A DNA stretch of 64,000 bases from G965212005 sp965212005 (GTDB lineage Bacteria > Pseudomonadota > Gammaproteobacteria > Porifericomitales > Porifericomitaceae): NCBI GenBank assembly GCA_965212005.1, contig OZ243038.1, positions 310,001 to 374,000 on the forward strand, given 5' to 3'. The position numbers and the translations under genes are program-made. The notes under the pieces were generated by a model that made no database searches, was not told the origin of the DNA, and saw only the letters and a program-made list of their open reading frames with translations. Position 1 is the first letter of the stretch. The number at the start of each line of letters is the position of its first letter. Positions 45,118-55,000 of the stretch are shown here, piece by piece.

Positions 45118-46656
45118 TTATTTCAACGTCTTTTCAAATTGAGTTTCAGGTGATGATTTCAAGCTTTTCCTTACTGATCTGATAAGAGGTACCAGCAGGC
45201 TGATAATGACCAGAGACATAATGATTGCGGTGCTGGGACGCTGCCAAAGAAAAGTAAATGAACCATCCCATATAAGCAAGGCGCGCCGCAAATTATCTTC
45301 TATCAAATCACCAAGAATAAAGCCCAGTAATAATGGCGCAAGCGGGTAGTCAAGAATACGGAAGAGCACGGCAAGCACACCCACTATCACCATCATCGTC
45401 AAGTCAAAGCTGTTAAAAGAAACCAGATAGACGCCTGTTAACGACAGAAAAATTATAATGGGCGTCAACAATTTCCTGGGCACCTGTAATAATTTTGAGA
45501 AATAAGGGATCAGCGGTAGATTCAAAACCAGCAAGATAATATTGCCAAAATACATGGAAATAATAACCGACCAAAATAAAGCTGAATGATCAATATACAG
45601 CCTCGGGCCAGGTTGAATGCCATAAGATAATAGTGCTCCCAACATGATTGCCGTGGTTGCTGATCCTGGGATCCCCAACGTCAATAAGGGTACAAAAGAC
45701 CCGGTTGAAGCGGCGTTATTGGCAGTTTCAGGCGCAGCCAGGCCAATTTGACTACCTTTGCCAAACTCCTTTTTTTTGTCTGGGGATGCAAAATTGCGCT
45801 CCATGCCATAGGCCAGGAATGATGCAATGGTGGCACCGGCACCCGGTAAAATACCGATAAAAAATCCAAGAATAGAAGACCTGCCAACTGTCGGTGCCAT
45901 GCCAGTCACTTCTTTTTTGCTGAGTTTCAGCGAACCAAAGTGCCCGGCAGAGCCAAGTTCGGAACCTGCTCGCCCGGTTTTGCCTTTGAGCACGACGATG
46001 AGTGCTTCTGCCAATGCAAACGTAGCCATTGATAACAACAAAAAACTAAGCCCGTCGTATAGATCGGTGATACCGAAGGTAAACCGCTGTATGCCGGACG
46101 GATCTTCTCCAATGGTCGCCAACATCAACCCCAATAAGATCATCGCCAGCGCCTTTAATAACTGGCCTTCACCGGTAAAGGCGGCAACCGTGGTAAGACC
46201 AAACAACATTAAAGCGAAATAATCAGCGGAATGAAAAATCAAGCTTATCTTTGCCAAAAAAGGCACCAATAAAAATAATAAAATCGCGCCAATAGTGCCA
46301 CCAAGAAATGAGCTATAGGCTGCAATTGCCAGGGCCTTTCCAGCTTGACCACTCATCGCCATGGGATGACCATCAAATGCAGTGGCAACGGCACCGGATA
46401 CCCCGGGCGCATTGATCAAAATCGCAGAGGTTGAACCACCAAATATCGCACCATAGTAAACACCTGCCATTAAAATCATACCAGAGGCTGGATCAAAACC
46501 GTAGGTGATGGGGATCATCAGGGCGATCGCCGATACCGGCCCTAACCCAGGTAACATGCCAATGACGGTGCCGGCAAAACAACCGACAAATACCATGAGC
46601 AGGTTAATTGGAGAAATGGCGGTACTAAACCCGCTGATGATGCCTTCTAAAATCAT
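45118..46656 (-). CDS. Tripartite tricarboxylate transporter, large permease TctA (set 2)
   Basis: A second TctA subunit of 512 residues, clearly different from set 1. The start at 46656 (MILEGIISGFSTAISPINL) overlaps the TctB stop as ATGA, so the longer frame to 46731 is rejected. Both family motifs are present: GTVIGMLPGLGPVSAIALMIP near residues 34-54, and GFFIGILPGAGATIASFLAYG in the second half. GVSGAVATAFDGHPMA also matches the family. The C-terminal Lys/Ser/Glu tail is cytoplasmic. Coupled to tctB and tctC of set 2. Confidence 0.93.
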   Translation of the reverse strand: MILEGIISGFSTAISPINLLMVFVGCFAGTVIGMLPGLGPVSAIALMIPITYGFDPASGMILMAGVYYGAIFGGSTSAILINAPGVSGAVATAFDGHPMAMSGQAGKALAIAAYSSFLGGTIGAILLFLLVPFLAKISLIFHSADYFALMLFGLTTVAAFTGEGQLLKALAMILLGLMLATIGEDPSGIQRFTFGITDLYDGLSFLLLSMATFALAEALIVVLKGKTGRAGSELGSAGHFGSLKLSKKEVTGMAPTVGRSSILGFFIGILPGAGATIASFLAYGMERNFASPDKKKEFGKGSQIGLAAPETANNAASTGSFVPLLTLGIPGSATTAIMLGALLSYGIQPGPRLYIDHSALFWSVIISMYFGNIILLVLNLPLIPYFSKLLQVPRKLLTPIIIFLSLTGVYLVSFNSFDLTMMVIVGVLAVLFRILDYPLAPLLLGFILGDLIEDNLRRALLIWDGSFTFLWQRPSTAIIMSLVIISLLVPLIRSVRKSLKSSPETQFEKTLK

Positions 46657-47153
46657 GATGAGCCAATAAACATCAGGTAGAGTTCCCCCGAAGCCATATA
46701 AAGACCAAAGAATTGAGTTAAAACCACCCACATAGAGAATACTATGCTGAGAGATATTACTACGGCGATTTTATGGTTTCTCTCTCCCAGTATGATAAAA
46801 CCAAGGTATAAAAAAAGGCATGAACCCAACAAAAATCCCAGAAAATCAAAAAATAATGCATAGAAAAACATCACTAACAATAACCATAATGCCGGGCGCC
46901 ATTGGAAAGATTTTAACGTTGCGCTGATGCTTGAATTTTTTTCCGGGGAAATCGGTAAAAAAATTTGTGCCAAGGCGCATGCAATCGATGCGACAGACAG
47001 GTATATGGGTAAAGTTCTGGAGTTAAAAAAATCTTCATTGGTGGTCGGGTCAAGAGGAATATTAAAAGCATGCAGCAAATAAAAAAGTGAAAACAATAAT
47101 AATAGCAGGCCACCTAGTTTGTCTTTGTTATCAATGATATTCATGGGCGGCAA
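46653..47153 (-). CDS. Tripartite tricarboxylate transporter, small permease TctB (set 2)
   Basis: Small subunit of 166 residues with four hydrophobic helices separated by a short hydrophilic loop (SPEKNSSISATLKSFQ, about 70-85). Internal ATG four codons in (MNIIDNKDKLGG) is an alternative start. ATGA overlap with tctA of set 2 and an 18-bp gap from tctC of set 2 fix its role by context. Confidence 0.88.
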   Translation of the reverse strand: MPPMNIIDNKDKLGGLLLLLFSLFYLLHAFNIPLDPTTNEDFFNSRTLPIYLSVASIACALAQIFLPISPEKNSSISATLKSFQWRPALWLLLVMFFYALFFDFLGFLLGSCLFLYLGFIILGERNHKIAVVISLSIVFSMWVVLTQFFGLYMASGELYLMFIGSS

Positions 47154-47171
47154 TGTTATCAGAAGGGACGA

Positions 47172-48158
47172 TCATTTATTGATCCCAAGTTCAATAAATA
47201 ACTCTGAAAAATCTTGTTCCTGCGCCTCCAGAAAAGCCAGAAATGCTTCCTTTTCAATAAACAGGTTGGTCCAGCCTTGCCGACTGCGAACCACTTCCCA
47301 TTCAGGTGTCTCAAACATTTTTTGAAGTGCCTGTGAATAAAATTCCAGTCGCTCAGGTGGAAAGCCCGGGGCTGCAAAAAAACCGCGCCAGTTTGAAAAA
47401 ACCGCTGGTATATTTTGTTCCACCAGGGTGGGTATGTTTGGTGCGAAATCAAGTCTTTCCGGTGCCGTCATTGCCAGAATTCTGACTTCACCTTGACGGC
47501 TCAGTCCAATCGCCTCACCTAACCCGGTTGACAATAGCTGCGTTTCCCCGGACAACAAACCAACCATCGCTTTGCCACCGGCGTTGTAAGGAACATACCG
47601 CAATTGTTGCGGATTTAACCCAGACTTTTTAAATGCCAACGCAGCAACAACATGATCCATGCTACCTCGTGCCGAGCCACCGGCAATCAGAACATTGCGG
47701 GGAGATAACTTGAAATCAGCGATAATATCGTTCCAGCTATGGTAGTCGGAATCGGTTCTGACCACAAAGGCCCCATAATCAGCGATCACTGCTGCAACCG
47801 GCACCAGGTCCCTGTAAGATTGCGGCAAAACACCCTTCAGGGATTGTAAAATGATCGGCGTGGAATTAATCATCAGAGTGTTATTTTGGCGAGCAGCGGT
47901 TTCTATCAAATGAGATATTGCCCGACTTCCAGAGCCACCAGACATATTTTCGTAAGATATTGTCTCTATCAATTTGGATTTGGAGAGGACTTCACCAACA
48001 CCCCGTGCCGTGGTGTCCCAACCACCACCAGTACCGCCCGGAATCAAGATATGCAATTTTTCGGATGCCCCTACGGGCATTGCCATAGTTAGCAACAGTA
48101 TCATGTGAATGCCCAGGTGACGGGTATTACGATACATATAAGAACTTGAACGGGGCAT
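47172..48158 (-). CDS. Tripartite tricarboxylate transporter, periplasmic receptor TctC (set 2)
   Basis: Bug-family binding protein of 328 residues and the first gene of the putative nine-gene operon. Signal peptide about 1-31 (ending PVGAS). Family blocks: LHILIPGGTGGGWDTTARGVGE (here the receptor loop is PGGTGGGWD, the common Bug form), ENMSGGSGSRAISHLI, RGSMDHVVAALAFKKSG, and YVPYNAGGKAMVGLLSGE. It differs much from the set 1 receptor, so the two transporters probably take different acids. AT-rich sequence upstream (48170-48260) is the likely promoter. Confidence 0.92.
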   Translation of the reverse strand: MPRSSSYMYRNTRHLGIHMILLLTMAMPVGASEKLHILIPGGTGGGWDTTARGVGEVLSKSKLIETISYENMSGGSGSRAISHLIETAARQNNTLMINSTPIILQSLKGVLPQSYRDLVPVAAVIADYGAFVVRTDSDYHSWNDIIADFKLSPRNVLIAGGSARGSMDHVVAALAFKKSGLNPQQLRYVPYNAGGKAMVGLLSGETQLLSTGLGEAIGLSRQGEVRILAMTAPERLDFAPNIPTLVEQNIPAVFSNWRGFFAAPGFPPERLEFYSQALQKMFETPEWEVVRSRQGWTNLFIEKEAFLAFLEAQEQDFSELFIELGINK

Positions 48159-48339
48159 TAGTTGTAACTCTACAGGGTCGTATATAATTTGCTATAAAAC
48201 AGGATTTCTACTTGAGAATAATAATGGGAAACTCTGATTAACCGTCATAATTGCTTATGGCACATTTTATGAATACGTGAAAACTTTGGGGTCAATGCGC
48301 AACTCTCGGAAATGGAACCCATTCTCAGGATAGCCTGGC

Positions 48340-49160
48340 AAGGATGTTAAGGTGTAGTCGGTTCATAGTTATGCTGCCAAAGCAAGGCAGGTGTCCGCCG
48401 GTGTCTGATCATCCAGCCTCGAATAAGGCCGATCCGCTTATAATACCTCATCCAGGCGTTGATGCCATCCTGTGCCCCTAAAACCGAATCGAAGGCGTTT
48501 CGATACTGACCTTCCCCCTGTTGGGCAGCCATTCAAATGACCTTCCCGTTCTCCGTTGTATTGCTCCCGGCAGGACGGCAGGCGGTCATGGAAGCCGCGG
48601 CTGTCGTCAACAAGTCTTATTCGTAATCCACAAACTCTGCCTGCAGGCTTTGGTTGAAGCGAGCGTTGCAGGCATTCATCCTGAGGTAGTATAGCAATGG
48701 CCCCACCCCTGCTGCCGGGCGTATTTGTCAAAGTCCCCCATAAACTCGCTGCCACTGTCGCTCAGCAGCCGCCCGATACGACCGGGAAGACTGCCTGCAC
48801 CAGGGCCGCGAACTGCGCCGCCGGCACGCTGCCGGCGCGGCTTACGACGAGGGCAAAGCGGCGGGCGTGACCGGTGACCGTGAAGATGCAGCACCGGCAG
48901 CCGATGACGAAGCGAACTACGGGATCAAAAGCCACGCGACAGCCCGGCAGACCTGGGTGCGCAGGTCGCGCTCCAGGCGCAGGTAAGTCTTGCGTTTCAA
49001 GAGTTTGGGGCACCCCTTGAGATTGATGCGTCGCCAGGCCGGCGGTTCGGCCATCCCCGGTGTGGTCAATGGCTTTGAGCCCGTGTTTTCCCGAAATACA
49101 AGAGCTTCGCGCCTCTGCTGGGCTGGTATGGCTCATGCTTGCCTCCTTTGTAACCAAAGA
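48340..49160 (-). pseudogene. Decayed DDE/integrase-core transposase
   Basis: Broken transposase spread over several minus-strand frames. Recognisable pieces in order are KTYLRLERDLR (about 48995-48965), VRFVIGCRCCIFTVTGHARRFAL, LLSDSGSEFMGDFDKYARQQ with GWGHCYT (about 48770-48690, holding the second catalytic Asp), MNACNARFNQSLQAEFVDYE after a stop or shift, and YNGER. The intact family reads N-E-RFN where this has N-A-RFN, so the catalytic Glu is also lost. The pattern is that of rve-core transposases (IS3/IS481-like). Ends are not defined and no terminal inverted repeats were found. It separates the island from gltX. Confidence 0.7.
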
Positions 49161-49411
49161 AGCAAGGTATGGAAGCCGCGAACGCGGAAGCCGGCCTGTT
49201 ATATCAGCAGGTCGGCTTCCCTTGGAAACCCGGCCACGGGTCCAGTATATTTTCCGGCCTTAAGCAAGCCTCTTCCTTCAATAAAAGATGAGCCTCCGCC
49301 CGTACTTGCTGTACACTATGCCCTTTTCTTTATCCCCCAACGGGGCACTCGTCTCCCGGGAAAGAGGGGACGACAGGCACAGACGCGCAGGCTCAGAAAC
49401 AGCAAGTTGAA

Positions 49412-50854
49412 ATGATCAGAACCCGCTTTGCTCCCAGTCCAACCGGTTGGCTGCACATAGGCAGCGTCCGTACCGCCTTGTTTTCCTGGCTGTATGCCCG
49501 CAATCAGCAAGGCGTCTTCATGCTGCGGCTGGAAGACACGGACCGCAACCGTTCAACAGCGGAAGCCGAACGGGACATCCTGCAAGCCATCCAATGGTTG
49601 GGCCTGGTTTCAGATGAACCCTGCGTGCGTCAAAGCGAGCGGATGGAACTCTACCATGCCGTCATCCGCAGCTTGCTGGAAGCCGGGCACGCATACCGTT
49701 GTTATTGTTCTCCGGAGGAACTGGAATCGATGCGCCGCAAGGCACAGGAACGCGGACTCAAACCACGCTACGACGGGCGTTGCCGGAACCGGCGGCAAGC
49801 GCCGCCTCCCAACGCGGGCTCCTTTGTGGTCCGCTTTCGCACGCCGGAAAACGGGCAGGTCTGCATCAACGATCAAGTCCAGGGCAAAGTGATCTACCAG
49901 AACAGCGAGTTGGATGACCTGATCATAGCCCGGTCAGACGGCTCTCCCACCTACAACCTGACCGCGGTAGCGGATGATCGAGATATGAAAATCAGCCACG
50001 TGATCCGTGGCAGTGACTTGCTCAATAACACGCCTCGCCAAATCCACATCTTCGAAGCATTGGGAGCCAAACCGCCTTGCTATGCTCATGTCCCCTTGAT
50101 CCAGGCAGCGGACGGTACGCGCCTTTCCAAGCGCAACGGGGCGGCCAGTGTACTGCAATACCGGGATCAAGGATACCTGCCGGAGGCCATGCTGAACTAC
50201 CTGGCACGCCTGGGCTGGTCGTGGAAGGACCAGGAATTATTCAGCGTGGATGAATTGATTCGGCACTTCGGTCTCCAGCGGGTTAACCAGGCGGCCGCCT
50301 GTTTCGATGCGGAAAAACTGCTCTGGTGCAATCAACAGCACCTGCTGCGAAAATCGACGGCGGAACTGGCGAAGTTGCTGCGCCCTCGGTTGGAGAAACT
50401 GGGCGTGGACAGTGCCGCGGGGCCGGATCTCGCTTACCTGGTGCAAGTACAGCGCACGCGCCAGGCAACCCTGGAGAAAATAGCGGAAGCCTCCCTGGTA
50501 TACTACCGGGCACCGGAAAGCTACCAGGCAAAGGCGGCCGGCAAATTCCTCCGGAAAGAGGCGATTGTTCCCTTGCAGGAGCTGCATGAACGATTGGCCG
50601 CCCTGCCGGACTGGCAGGAAGCGGACATCTACCGTGAAGTTCAGGCAGTGGCGACGGAACAAAAGTTAGCAATGAGCCAGGTCGCACAACCATTAAGGGT
50701 GGTCCTGTGCGGAAAGGCGGCCTCCCCTCCGATCGAAGTAACCTTGTCGCTAATGGGAAAAGTTCGCGCTTTGCAGCGCATCCGGCACGGCATCAGCTTT
50801 ATTCAAGATTCAGCCTCCCGCGACAGAGTTGTACCCGGATCTGCATCCAGTTAA
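49412..50854 (+). CDS. gltX: Glutamyl-tRNA synthetase
   Basis: Charges tRNA-Glu in the cytoplasm. The 480-residue class I synthetase has RFAPSPTGWLHIGSVRTAL (HIGH-type motif HIGS, residues 15-18), the connective segment CYCSPEELESMRRKA with zinc-type Cys pair and GRC further on, PTYNLTAVADD, HVIRGSDLLNNTPRQ, and the KMSKS-type motif RLSKRNG. The C-terminal alpha-helical anticodon-binding domain runs from about 330. It is followed after 24 bp by the Sel1 gene. Could also charge tRNA-Gln if GlnRS is missing; that cannot be judged here. Confidence 0.96.
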   Translation: MIRTRFAPSPTGWLHIGSVRTALFSWLYARNQQGVFMLRLEDTDRNRSTAEAERDILQAIQWLGLVSDEPCVRQSERMELYHAVIRSLLEAGHAYRCYCSPEELESMRRKAQERGLKPRYDGRCRNRRQAPPPNAGSFVVRFRTPENGQVCINDQVQGKVIYQNSELDDLIIARSDGSPTYNLTAVADDRDMKISHVIRGSDLLNNTPRQIHIFEALGAKPPCYAHVPLIQAADGTRLSKRNGAASVLQYRDQGYLPEAMLNYLARLGWSWKDQELFSVDELIRHFGLQRVNQAAACFDAEKLLWCNQQHLLRKSTAELAKLLRPRLEKLGVDSAAGPDLAYLVQVQRTRQATLEKIAEASLVYYRAPESYQAKAAGKFLRKEAIVPLQELHERLAALPDWQEADIYREVQAVATEQKLAMSQVAQPLRVVLCGKAASPPIEVTLSLMGKVRALQRIRHGISFIQDSASRDRVVPGSASS

Positions 50855-50878
50855 ATGGCATAAAATGAGGTATCGCTG

Positions 50879-51385
50879 ATGAAAAAGAGACGTCTTACCG
50901 CCTTATTCCTGTGCGCCGCACTGCTTGGGCCCGCACTGGTCCGGGCCGATTTTAACAATGCGGTATTTTTATATGCACGAGGAGACTACCCGGAGGCATT
51001 TTTGCAAATGCAGGCACTGGCTGAGACCGCGAATCACGAACTGGCCATGTACTACCTGGGTATTATGTACCTGAAAGGACAAGGAGTGGAACGCGACTAC
51101 GAGACGGCAGCTCGCTGGTTCCTCAAGGCCGCCACACAAGCCATTCCGCAAGCGCAATTTCAGCTTGGGAACCTGTACTCGGAAGGGAAAGGCGTGCCCA
51201 GAGACTATGAGCGTGCATACGCCTGGTACCAGGCCAGCATCGCGTTGGACCATGCACCATCCCAATCAGCGCTTGCGCGGACAGAAGAAAAACTTTCCGC
51301 GGAAGAACTGGCACAGGCAAAAATACTGGCCCGGGAATACACTGCGAAGTACGGCCAGCGGGAGGAACGCTCGCAGCAGAATTGA
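50879..51385 (+). CDS. Sel1-repeat protein, exported
   Basis: A 168-residue protein with a signal peptide (about 1-23, ending LVRA) and two clear Sel1-like repeats, helix pairs of about 36 residues (HELAMYYLGIMYLKGQGVER, then IPQAQFQLGNLYSEGKGVPRDY), plus a half repeat before them. Such proteins act as periplasmic scaffolds in signalling or envelope processes; no partner is evident. The 3' end, coding from EELAQAKILARE to the stop, is repeated three more times downstream. Probably cotranscribed with gltX. Confidence 0.85.
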   Translation: MKKRRLTALFLCAALLGPALVRADFNNAVFLYARGDYPEAFLQMQALAETANHELAMYYLGIMYLKGQGVERDYETAARWFLKAATQAIPQAQFQLGNLYSEGKGVPRDYERAYAWYQASIALDHAPSQSALARTEEKLSAEELAQAKILAREYTAKYGQREERSQQN

Positions 51386-52092
51386 TCACTGGCACGGCCC
51401 GGCGGCGCCGGCGGCCATAGCTGAATTTCGCCCTGGGTGGTTACAGGGGGGCGCGCTGCCATGCTGCTACGCTTGACCGTGGTGCGGCTCATCTTCCGCG
51501 GAAGAACTGGTACAGGCAAAAATACTGGCCCGGGAATACACTGCGAAGTACGGCCAGCGGGAAGAACGCTCGCAGCAGAATTGATCACTGGCACAGCCCG
51601 GCGGCGCCGGCGACAATAGCTGAATTTCGCCCTGGGTGGTTACAGGGGGGCGCGCTGCCATGCTGCTACGCTTGACCGTGGTGCGGCTCATCTTCCGCGG
51701 AAGAACTGGTACAGGCAAAAATACTGGCCCGGGAATACACTGCGAAGTACGGCCAGCGGGAAGAACGCTCGCAGCAGAATTGATCACTGGCACAGCCCGG
51801 CGGCGGCGGCGACAATAGCTGAATTTCGCCCTGGGTGGTTACAGGGGGGGCGCAGCCGTGCTGCTACGCTGGACCGTGGTGCGGGTCATCTCCCGCGGAA
51901 GAACTGGTACAGGCAAAAATACTGGCCCGGGAATACACTGCGAAGTACGGCCAGCGGGAGGAACGCTCGCAGCAGAATTGATCACTGGCACAGCCCGGCG
52001 GCGCCGGCGGCCATAGCTGAATTTCACCCTGGGTGGTTACAGGGGGAGGGGCGCCGCCATGCTGCTACGCTTGACCGTGGTGCGGGTCATCT
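51295..52092. repeat. Four tandem ~199-bp direct repeats
   Basis: Units begin at 51295, 51494, 51693 and 51891 (spacing 199, 199 and 198 bp) and are nearly identical. Each contains the last codons of the Sel1 gene through its TGA, a GC-rich segment with CGGCGCCGGCG-type dyads, and CTGGGTGGTTACAGGGGG, ending in GTGCGG(C/G)TCATCT. The last copy runs into the 3' end of the giant minus-strand gene, whose stop (52089-52087) lies in the repeat's TCA. Copies 2-4 keep the Sel1 codon frame but have no start, so they are not genes. Small open frames on both strands over them are artefacts of the repetition. Confidence 0.95.
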
Positions 52093-55000
52093 CGCCGCAA
52101 ATTTCAGTCTGGCCGGGTTGAATTTCCTGCCTTCCTGTTCTGCCTCTTCAGCTTCTTCTCCATACAGATATTTTCTGAGTTCCTTTTGGTATTCCAGATA
52201 ATTTTCCAATTCCCCTTCATAATCGAGGATCAATTGTTTCAACTGTTCTTCTTCTTCCTGGTCCTGGCCTCCCTCGTTGAGTCTCCTCTGGAGTTCCGCA
52301 AGCCGTACTTGCAGGCCCATGATCAGCTCTTCCAAATCACCTTCCGTGACGTCCGGGGCACACCCTTCTATCTCCTCACATTGAGCCAGTGCCAATGCAA
52401 TACCCTGGCCGATAAAACTAAATAAACGCAAATCTTCTTCAAACAAGCCGGTGTCAATTTCAGTAAGATCTCCCACGTTACTCAAGCTGCTGGCCGGGTT
52501 GAAAAAAGTGGCTACGAATTCAGTTGCATTCAAGCTCAGGATATTAATGTAATCAGTAATGCGGGTGCTCAGCGGAACACCTTGCGCCCGGCTGTTCAAA
52601 CTGGGGTTGGAAGTTCCAATGCGACCGGCAGAAACCGCAAACTGTAATGCGTTGCCGTCAAATTCCAGTACCAGTTGGTCGGCGTTTTCCACGCCACCAT
52701 TAGCGATAATAATTCCGCTGCCTGCGTAGATTGTGCGTTCCGGATTGTCCGGGGTCGTAGTAATGATAATGTCTTCCTGCGTTGCCACCAACACCACTTG
52801 CTGAGCACTGCCGGCAGCGCCTTCCAGGATGGCTAAGCGCTCGCTCGACCCTTCAGCGCTGGCCGGGAAAAGCGCCGCATCGTCCGCGCCAATGCCCGCC
52901 GCAATATCAGCTTGCAAGTCGATCGTCTGCGCCAGCAAGACCACGGCTCCGCGTGTTGCCACGTCTCCTTCAATACGCAGCGTCGAAGCGGCAATTTCCC
53001 TAAGCTCAGCCGGATTATCCGGTTCAGGATCTTCGCTCGTCGGGAGGACGCCGTCGGCGAGCGCAAACAACGGATAGCGCGCCTCTGCGGCCGGGTCGTA
53101 CAGGATCGGAGGCACCAGCGTGCCGCCAATAAACAACGGACCCGCGAACCCGCTCAAATCCGGCAATACGATGCGGGTCTCTCCGTCCGTCACCACATCA
53201 GGCTCATCCGGGTTAATCACTAAAACTGTTGGTATCCGGGCACCGCTGCCATCGTCCATGAAAGGAGGCTGCACCACCAGGTAAGTAGCGCCTCCGGCAT
53301 TTTCCGCATTGCCGTCGATCTTATCCATATTGTTGAATTGACCGGCTACCAATGTTACCAGTGCCGTTTCAGAGGCGGCGTTTCTAATCCATCCTGTCGT
53401 ACCACCGAAGTCACTCCTGCCTTCGATCAATACGGTAGTAAATCCGGCGTATCCCGTCAGATCCAACGTATCGGTCCCATCACCGCCGTCCAAAGCGTTA
53501 ATCACCCCATTGCCGCTGAACAAGAAGCTATCTTCAGCCGCACCGCCGGTCAGGCTCTCAAAGCTGCTAAACAGCAGGGTCCGGGAATTGCTTGCATAAC
53601 GGCCTCCATTGACGCTATCGATGGTGAATACCGCGTCTGCGTCCTGACCTTGCAGCGCATCCAGGGCGATCACCGGATCATTGCCGCTGCCCACCATCTC
53701 AAAAATATTGTCAAAGGCGCCGACGCTGCTTGCCGTTCCTGCAAAACCCGTTGTGGTACCGATACCCGTGATGACCACGCTGACCGCCGTAGTCAGGCTG
53801 CTGTAGTCCAGTGTATTTTCTCCACTGCCTCCATCCGCCGTCCCCGTTACGCTGCCTCCATTGAAAATAAAACGATCCGCGTCAGCTCCTCCGATAATCC
53901 CTCCGCCCACGCTGCCGCCACTGTTCAGGTTGTAGAGGTTCGCCCCTGCACCACCGCGGATATCTCCACTCAGTTCCGCCGCGATCTCAAAAGTGTCCGC
54001 GCCCACGCCACCTGACAAGGCTTCAATGTTGCCAAACGTGGTAGTCACTGCACCGACTGCCTTGCTTTGGTACGTTCCCGAACCGGCTGCACTCAAGGTA
54101 AACGTGGCTCCCTCGAGATCTGCGCTTTGCACCACGTCCGTGCCAGCTCCGCCAGTATCCGTAATCCCACCGCTCACCTGGCCGCCGGCACCGAACAGGT
54201 AGCTGTCGGCTCCCTCTGCGCCGTCTACCGTCCCGGTCAACGCGGCATTGAGCATGAATTCATCCGCCCCGTCAGCGCCGCGCAAGTTTCCGCTGTGTGC
54301 CGTATTCAGCGTGAAAGTGTCCGCGCCGCCCCCACCTTCCAGATCCTCAATGCCGCTAAAGACGGTGGAGACCGATCCTGTTGATCTTCCCAGGTAGGTT
54401 CCGCCGCCATCACTGCTTATAGTGAAAGCCGCTCCGCTGCTATCCGTGCTCTGTATCAAGTCTGTACCACTGCCGCCGGTGTCGATGATGCCGTCACTGG
54501 CTCCGGCGGCACTGCCGACCAGGTAACGGTCTGCCCCCTCCTCTCCATCGATCATTCCCGTCAATACCGCATTGAGCATGAATTCATCCGCGCCGCCTCT
54601 GCCGAGCAAAGTCCCACTGTGCGCCGCGGCTATCGTAAAAGTGTCCGCGCCGTCACTGCCCTGCAGATCTTCCACGCCACTGAATGCGATGGTTGCTGCT
54701 CCTACAGCCTTGCTCTGATACGTGCCGCCACCGCTTCCACTTAAGGAAAACGTAGCACCCATGGCATCGCTGCTCTCTATCCGGTCTGTCCCGCTGCCGC
54801 CGGTGTCCGTGATGCCGCCACTCACCTCGGTAGCGGCATCGACCAGGTAGCGATCGCTGCCTGCTCCACCGTCTGCACTGCCGGTTAACACGGCATTAAG
54901 AGTAAAAACGTCGTTACCGCCCAGGCCCGCCAAGTCTACCGTGTAGGCGGCGTTCAGATTGAAAGTCTCATCCCCGGCGCCCGCCGTAATCCCACCGCTG

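Noticed and set aside
51205..51793. Repeated minus-strand frames beginning MPVINSAASVLPAGRTSQC in each 199-bp unit
   Set aside because: They are the antisense of the Sel1 gene end and its copies; identical only because the DNA is repeated.
51295..52092. CRISPR array
   Set aside because: Units are ~199 bp and nearly identical along their length, with no short repeat/unique spacer alternation and no cas genes in the window.
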